The notes beneath the pieces were generated by a model, which was not told where the DNA came from, made no database searches, and was given only the letters and a program-made list of their open reading frames with translations. From positions 1-64,000 of the forward strand of contig VXCM01005693.1 in assembly GCA_014773175.1 (NCBI GenBank): a DNA stretch of 64,000 nucleotides, in the 5' to 3' direction. A program made the translations under genes and the position numbers. The DNA is from Lucifuga dentata (Eukaryota > Chordata > Actinopteri > Ophidiiformes > Bythitidae). Within the stretch, counting starts at the first letter, position 1; each line of letters starts with the position of its first letter. This document shows, one piece after another, positions 59,863-64,000 of this stretch.

Positions 59863-61335
59863 CAGTGGTGGAAGAAATATTCAGAGCATTTATGGGAATA
59901 AAAGTTCCAGTACCACGATATATGTGTACTCCATGCAAGTAAAAATGCTGCTTTTATAGTTTTAAAGTGTTGGCAGCAAAATATACTACTGTCAAAAATA
60001 AATACAAACATTATGAGAAATAGCCTTAAAGTGAATCTTAATGTGCTTTTTGTCAATTTTTTTTTTCAAAATTTGAGTTTCACTATAGAAATGCATTCAG
60101 TCAGACAAACCCATAAGTCCTGAACTGCCCTAAAAATTTAGTTTTTGATAAGACCTTCCACGACATGCTGACGTTAAAGGACCATACCATCCATTTTGCA
60201 TATTTGAACCTAATATATTCAGTTTTTATACACATAAGGTTACTGACAGTCATTTCCCAAAGGATAAAACCGTATTTCAGCTTTCCTGATATTTTGCAAA
60301 ATCTCTTAATCTTTCAAAATCAAAGATTTTGAAAGTGATACACCCACCTTAAAAACTAATGTTTCTCCTGCTATGGAGTTATGCAGCTTTATGAAGTCAC
60401 AGTCGTTAAAATTTTTCGATAAACACAGGTCTTCTTTTGGGACTATATTGAGACATACATTCACTCCATGCTTTTTATTGCACTTAAATGCTACAGTTAC
60501 GAAACTTTGAAAAAAACCTGAATACACGTCTTGTTCATGATGATGGATTACCTATCCCAAAAACATTTCAAGTATCAACAAGTTAATTTTAATAGCGTAC
60601 CAGTGAACTGAAACCAATGGCTGTCTGGAATTGTTTTGTTTTTTTTTTGTTTTTTTGTTTTTTTTTTAACTCACCATTCCAGTAGTATACTTTGGGAAAT
60701 GATTGTCAATAACCTTAAGTGTATGAAAATTGAATATATTAGGCTCAAACATGCAAAATGGGTGGTATGGTCCTTTGAAATATAACACATGTATCCACTT
60801 ACACACTAACAAAATACAAGGCTTTGGCCAGCATCCATATTTTGCTGTCCATGATCCAGCTCAGGTCTGATGCAGCTGGCCAATCAGAACAAAGCAAGCA
60901 GAACCTAAAATAGCCTGTCTTCACTCAGTGTGCACAGCAGTGCTGCAACAAGGGAGACAAGTGATTCAGTTTTTTTTTTTGTTTTTTTTTGACATTTGAG
61001 CATTGCAAAGGTTTCAAAATAGACCTTTAAATGAAAATAAGAATATGTAAATAATATGACATGTACCCTTTAAATCACAGAAGTTTATTCTTAATAGTAG
61101 TTCAGTGATACTGGTTCATTCAGGTGACAATGATTGCTACTGGTGACATTGGTTCAGACCCTCATGCTGGAAGCCACCGCTTTTAAATCTCACTATATTT
61201 TCGGAGATTATTATGTTTTGTGTATAATATCTTAACCTGCAAAGGAACTTGTAACTGCAGCCATCAGATAAATGTAGCAGAGTAAAAGTGCAACATTTCT
61301 CTCCAAAAAGTAGTGAAGTAGAAGTATATAAAGGT
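59863..61335. mobile_element. decayed hAT-type element interrupted by a TTAA-MITE
   Basis: The left part begins CAGTGGTGGAAGAAATATTC and continues with AAGTTCCAGTACCAC and CAAGTAAAAATGCTGC. A right-hand part, CATCAGATAAATGTAGCAGA then GTAGTGAAGTAGAAGTATA, lies at about 61262-61330. These phrases are typical of a common percomorph hAT-type non-autonomous element. The MITE at 60174 lies between them. The continuity of the two parts is inferred. Confidence 0.5.
60174..60778. mobile_element. TTAA-MITE, copy (subfamily A)
   Basis: Left TTAA at 60174-60177; the right flank is TTGA (60775-60778). Complete ends AGGACCATACCATCC and GGGTGGTATGGTCCT. Same orientation as the copies at 2291 and 6910. Confidence 0.88.
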
Positions 61336-63314
61336 AAATCTGTTCACTAACCACGGGGCAAACAGAGTAAAAATCCAAATCAAAATGTAGGTCACAAAGC
61401 TGAGTCTATGAAACAGCTGTTAGATTTTGTAGGAAAGATGTTTATAATCGCTTTTGACCAGCTCAATCAGCTACACTTACACGTTTGACATTTGGCGTCA
61501 GTTTAGCTGTTGAGGCTGCAACACAAGGGCCCTTCAGGAGCCCAGAGGTCCCTTTCCCCTAGTTAGATTTTCTGTTTCAGGTGACTGGCGAGCTGCCAGC
61601 AGCAACAAATCCTCTTGATCCTTACAAAGCTGCAAAACATGGAGGGAAATGACCGGCCTCTGTTGTTCTGATGGCCCACAGCTCAGTTTATAATAAGACC
61701 TGCATCTCCCAATCCCACATTCACATTACCTCAGCCTCTTTGCAGATCAAGAATACACATCAGATTTCTATTTCTCCTCCACCTGGCAAAAAGCAGACAT
61801 TTTCATCATCCGGAGCGTGTGAAATTTCACACTCATTTTTCACAACACATCTTTTAATATGCCCTGCTCCTTTTTTTTTTCCTTCTTCTCCCCTCCGCAT
61901 ATGAAATCTTTCCATTCTTGGCTGCCAACACCAAAACATGCAGCCAATCATCTCCAAGTGATGGCAGTTACAATTTTCTGCAAACAATTTGTTCCCTTAA
62001 GAGGAAAATTGCTTTCAATATAAGCTCCCTTTGAAAGACAACAACAATAAAAAGATACAACTGTAATACTGTTGCCTCTGTCAGCACTTGGCCCGGACAG
62101 CTTCGGCAGGAACGTATGACTGGAGGATGAGGTGCTTACAAGTCAGCCTTGTAATATCAGCATGTGTGTGTGAGACAGGCCCGGCAAATGAATCCCACTT
62201 CCAACATAACAGCTTGGCATCACGTGAAAATGACTGCCATGAGCAGTAGTTGTCAGATATGCACTTGCCATTGTGATGGTGAATTGTCATTTATTATATG
62301 TTGTGCCTGCCTCTGTCAGGTCCTGTTGACTGCATGTATTGATTTGTAAGAGCATGGGTAGGGGTGGGGGAGCAGAGGTCACTTTGATCAACACTCTGTG
62401 ACACATGGGAATCGCGCCGAGCTGACATTCCATTACCTGAGAGAAAAGAACTCAAAACAAAGAATATGTTAAGGAACGCTAGACTTCAATACAGCAATAT
62501 GACTATAATTAACAGAGAAATGGATGGCTTATGTTGAAATGGTTCGATGCTTTCTGGAGGCTATTGTTCACTGGAGACAAGTGCACCGTCTCCCTGATAT
62601 TACATGCTTGACCCTTCCACTCTACCACAATCGTAGTGGCCTCGTCCCATTTCCTGTGCTTCTTTAAATCAAATATTGTCCTTTGGGGTTCTTAAAAATC
62701 ATGCAGCAAGGCAGTGTTTGAACCTGCATGTTTCCATATATTGAAAAGTGTATTTCACTTTGAAGAATATGGAAAAACATTTTTTATACTGTATATCATA
62801 GGCTTATGAAAAGGAATATCTACTGTATGCAAAGTCTGTCACCATCTTGAATTCTACACAAAAAGCCTTATGCTAATTTCTGAATAGGTGGTCCTGATCC
62901 TATTGTGTTCTGATTACAACTGCAACACTGCAATTTGTTTTTCTCTCATCTTGATTTGAAAGTGTCAAATGCCAATTACATGTTATATTTACAAGGTTGC
63001 GTGTTTATGTATGTATATATTCCATTTTATCAAATCCCTTGAACCTGAAACCCACATTTTATTTCTCAAAACACTGAAAACAGAAAACAGGCATCATATT
63101 CCGTAATTCTGAAGACATTAGTTTTCTTATATCCTTCAGAGGAATACCATATGCATTTTAAGAGGTTTGTGTTTACTTTTAGAATATGATGGAGGACCTC
63201 CAGGCTCAGGAAAACAATTTATGACAGGAGGATTTAGTTGGGTCATCTGCATTGTTTTAGCGTTTTTAGAAAACTATTACATATCAAGGGAATGGCATCA
63301 CCAGGGCCATCGCC
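61336..63314. other. noncoding stretch, possible conserved regulatory DNA
   Basis: No gene, transposon end or RNA gene recognised. About 61500-62640 is free of the repeats seen elsewhere and has mixed composition with several ATTA-type motifs, so it is a candidate for conserved noncoding elements. Open frames here are short. Confidence 0.4.
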
Positions 63315-64000
63315 TTAACCCTGCCATTATGTTGCTGATCAATTTGATCCATTGCCACTTCTGAGTTGTGTGAAATACCACTTAACCTTTTCCTCATCTA
63401 CATGCACAATTTGGACACTGATATGTTGTGTAATGTCTATACTGATTTTGTATACAAAGACGATGTTACAGGTCATTTTGACCAGGAGACATTCATGTAC
63501 AGAGTTGCACAGATCCCAAATAAACTTGTTTTATGTAGCCTATATTGTTGTTTTATCTGGTTCTGGCTGTATATTTGTAAATATATAAGGGTAAAAATGA
63601 GGTTTCCCATGCTTCTTCTCAGAGCTGTATCAGACTTTCTCAGACAAGGACCAAAAGTAAGCTCCAAAAGATTTACAGATGGAGAAGTCCTATCACAGCT
63701 TTTTGACTGTGATAATGAAATAGAAGAACAGGGTTCAGAGGCTGAGGACATTTCAGAGACAGAAGTGGATGATCCAGATTGTGAATTTTCCTTAGCTGAA
63801 GAGGATTCTGAGGATATCTGCCATAACGTTCCCTCCACAAGATGGAAACAATGGAACACAGCAACCATGTCCAAGAGCAGCAGGGCCATGGAAATCCAAA
63901 CATGGTACTATAGAATGGTCACCTTTACCACAACACAGTCAAGGCAGACTGTCAGCTTCCAAAGTCATCAAAATGGTTCAAGGGGCAACACGATTTGCTG
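63315..64000 (+). mobile_element. piggyBac-type element, left end, cut by window edge
   Basis: TTAA at 63315-63318 is followed by CCCTGCCATTATG, a CCC-start end typical of piggyBac. About 280 bases on, a transposase-like frame begins. The right end lies outside the window. Confidence 0.65.
63597..64000 (+). pseudogene. piggyBac-type transposase N-terminus, frameshifted and partial
   Basis: From the ATG at 63597 the frame holds an acidic N-terminal region (SDFLRQGPKVSSKRFTDGE, then ISETEVDDPDCEFSLAEEDS) as is usual in piggyBac transposases. The conserved part that should follow, GPWKSKHGTIEWSPLP and KVIKMVQGATRFA (compare WKSKNG-IEWS and PGPTRYA in fish PGBD-like transposases), is in another frame from about 63880. 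A shift therefore lies at about 63815-63880. The catalytic domain is beyond the window, so I call it a partial, probably broken copy; a sequencing error is the alternative. Confidence 0.65.

Noticed and set aside
63473..63889. 138-codon minus-strand frame at the right end
   Set aside because: It is the antisense of the acidic N-terminal region of the piggyBac-type transposase (Ser-rich mirror of Asp/Glu codons).

Overview
The window comes from an animal nuclear genome, almost certainly a ray-finned fish. It is AT-rich, its genes have many short exons with GT-AG introns, and it is full of teleost-type transposons (Tc1, TTAA-flanked MITEs, a Gypsy-type solo LTR, a tRNA-derived SINE, hAT and piggyBac pieces). 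Two protein genes can be fully assembled, both on the + strand: nod2 (coding 16869-22307, 10 coding exons, 997 aa) and cyld (coding 25539-47891, 16 coding exons, 955 aa after removing an assembly duplication). Every exon junction was checked by splice sites, phase and protein similarity. I recognised the proteins from memory of the human families; no database was searched.

Layout. 1-16.5 kb: no confident gene; microsatellites, two TTAA-MITE copies (one holding a solo LTR), an LTR fragment and two weak exon candidates. 16.5-22.5 kb: nod2, an intracellular muramyl-dipeptide sensor (CARD-CARD-NACHT-LRR). 22.5-23.6 kb: short intergenic stretch with a CCAAT-box/YY1-type promoter for cyld. 23.6-50.0 kb: cyld, a K63/M1-linkage deubiquitinase with three CAP-Gly domains and a USP domain with inserted B-box; its introns carry most of the repeats, including an apparently intact Tc1 element. 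50.0-63.3 kb: no gene; repeats plus stretches that may be conserved noncoding regulatory DNA. 63.3 kb to the end: the left end of a piggyBac element, cut by the window edge and apparently frameshifted.

How the genes work together. NOD2 and CYLD are also neighbours in mammals. NOD2 signals through RIPK2 and nondegradative ubiquitin chains to NF-kB, and CYLD removes such chains, so a sensor and a brake of one pathway lie head to tail about 1.2 kb apart.

Assembly quality matters here. There are 17 single-N positions. Six are flanked by near-identical direct repeats of 62-103 bp, which look like unmerged contig ends. One lies inside the first coding exon of cyld and adds a false in-frame 22-codon repeat. 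I found no convincing new biological system. The most useful leads are the very young-looking Tc1 element, the TTAA-MITE family with nested insertions, a uORF that overlaps the cyld start codon, and lineage changes at known functional sites of NOD2 and CYLD.
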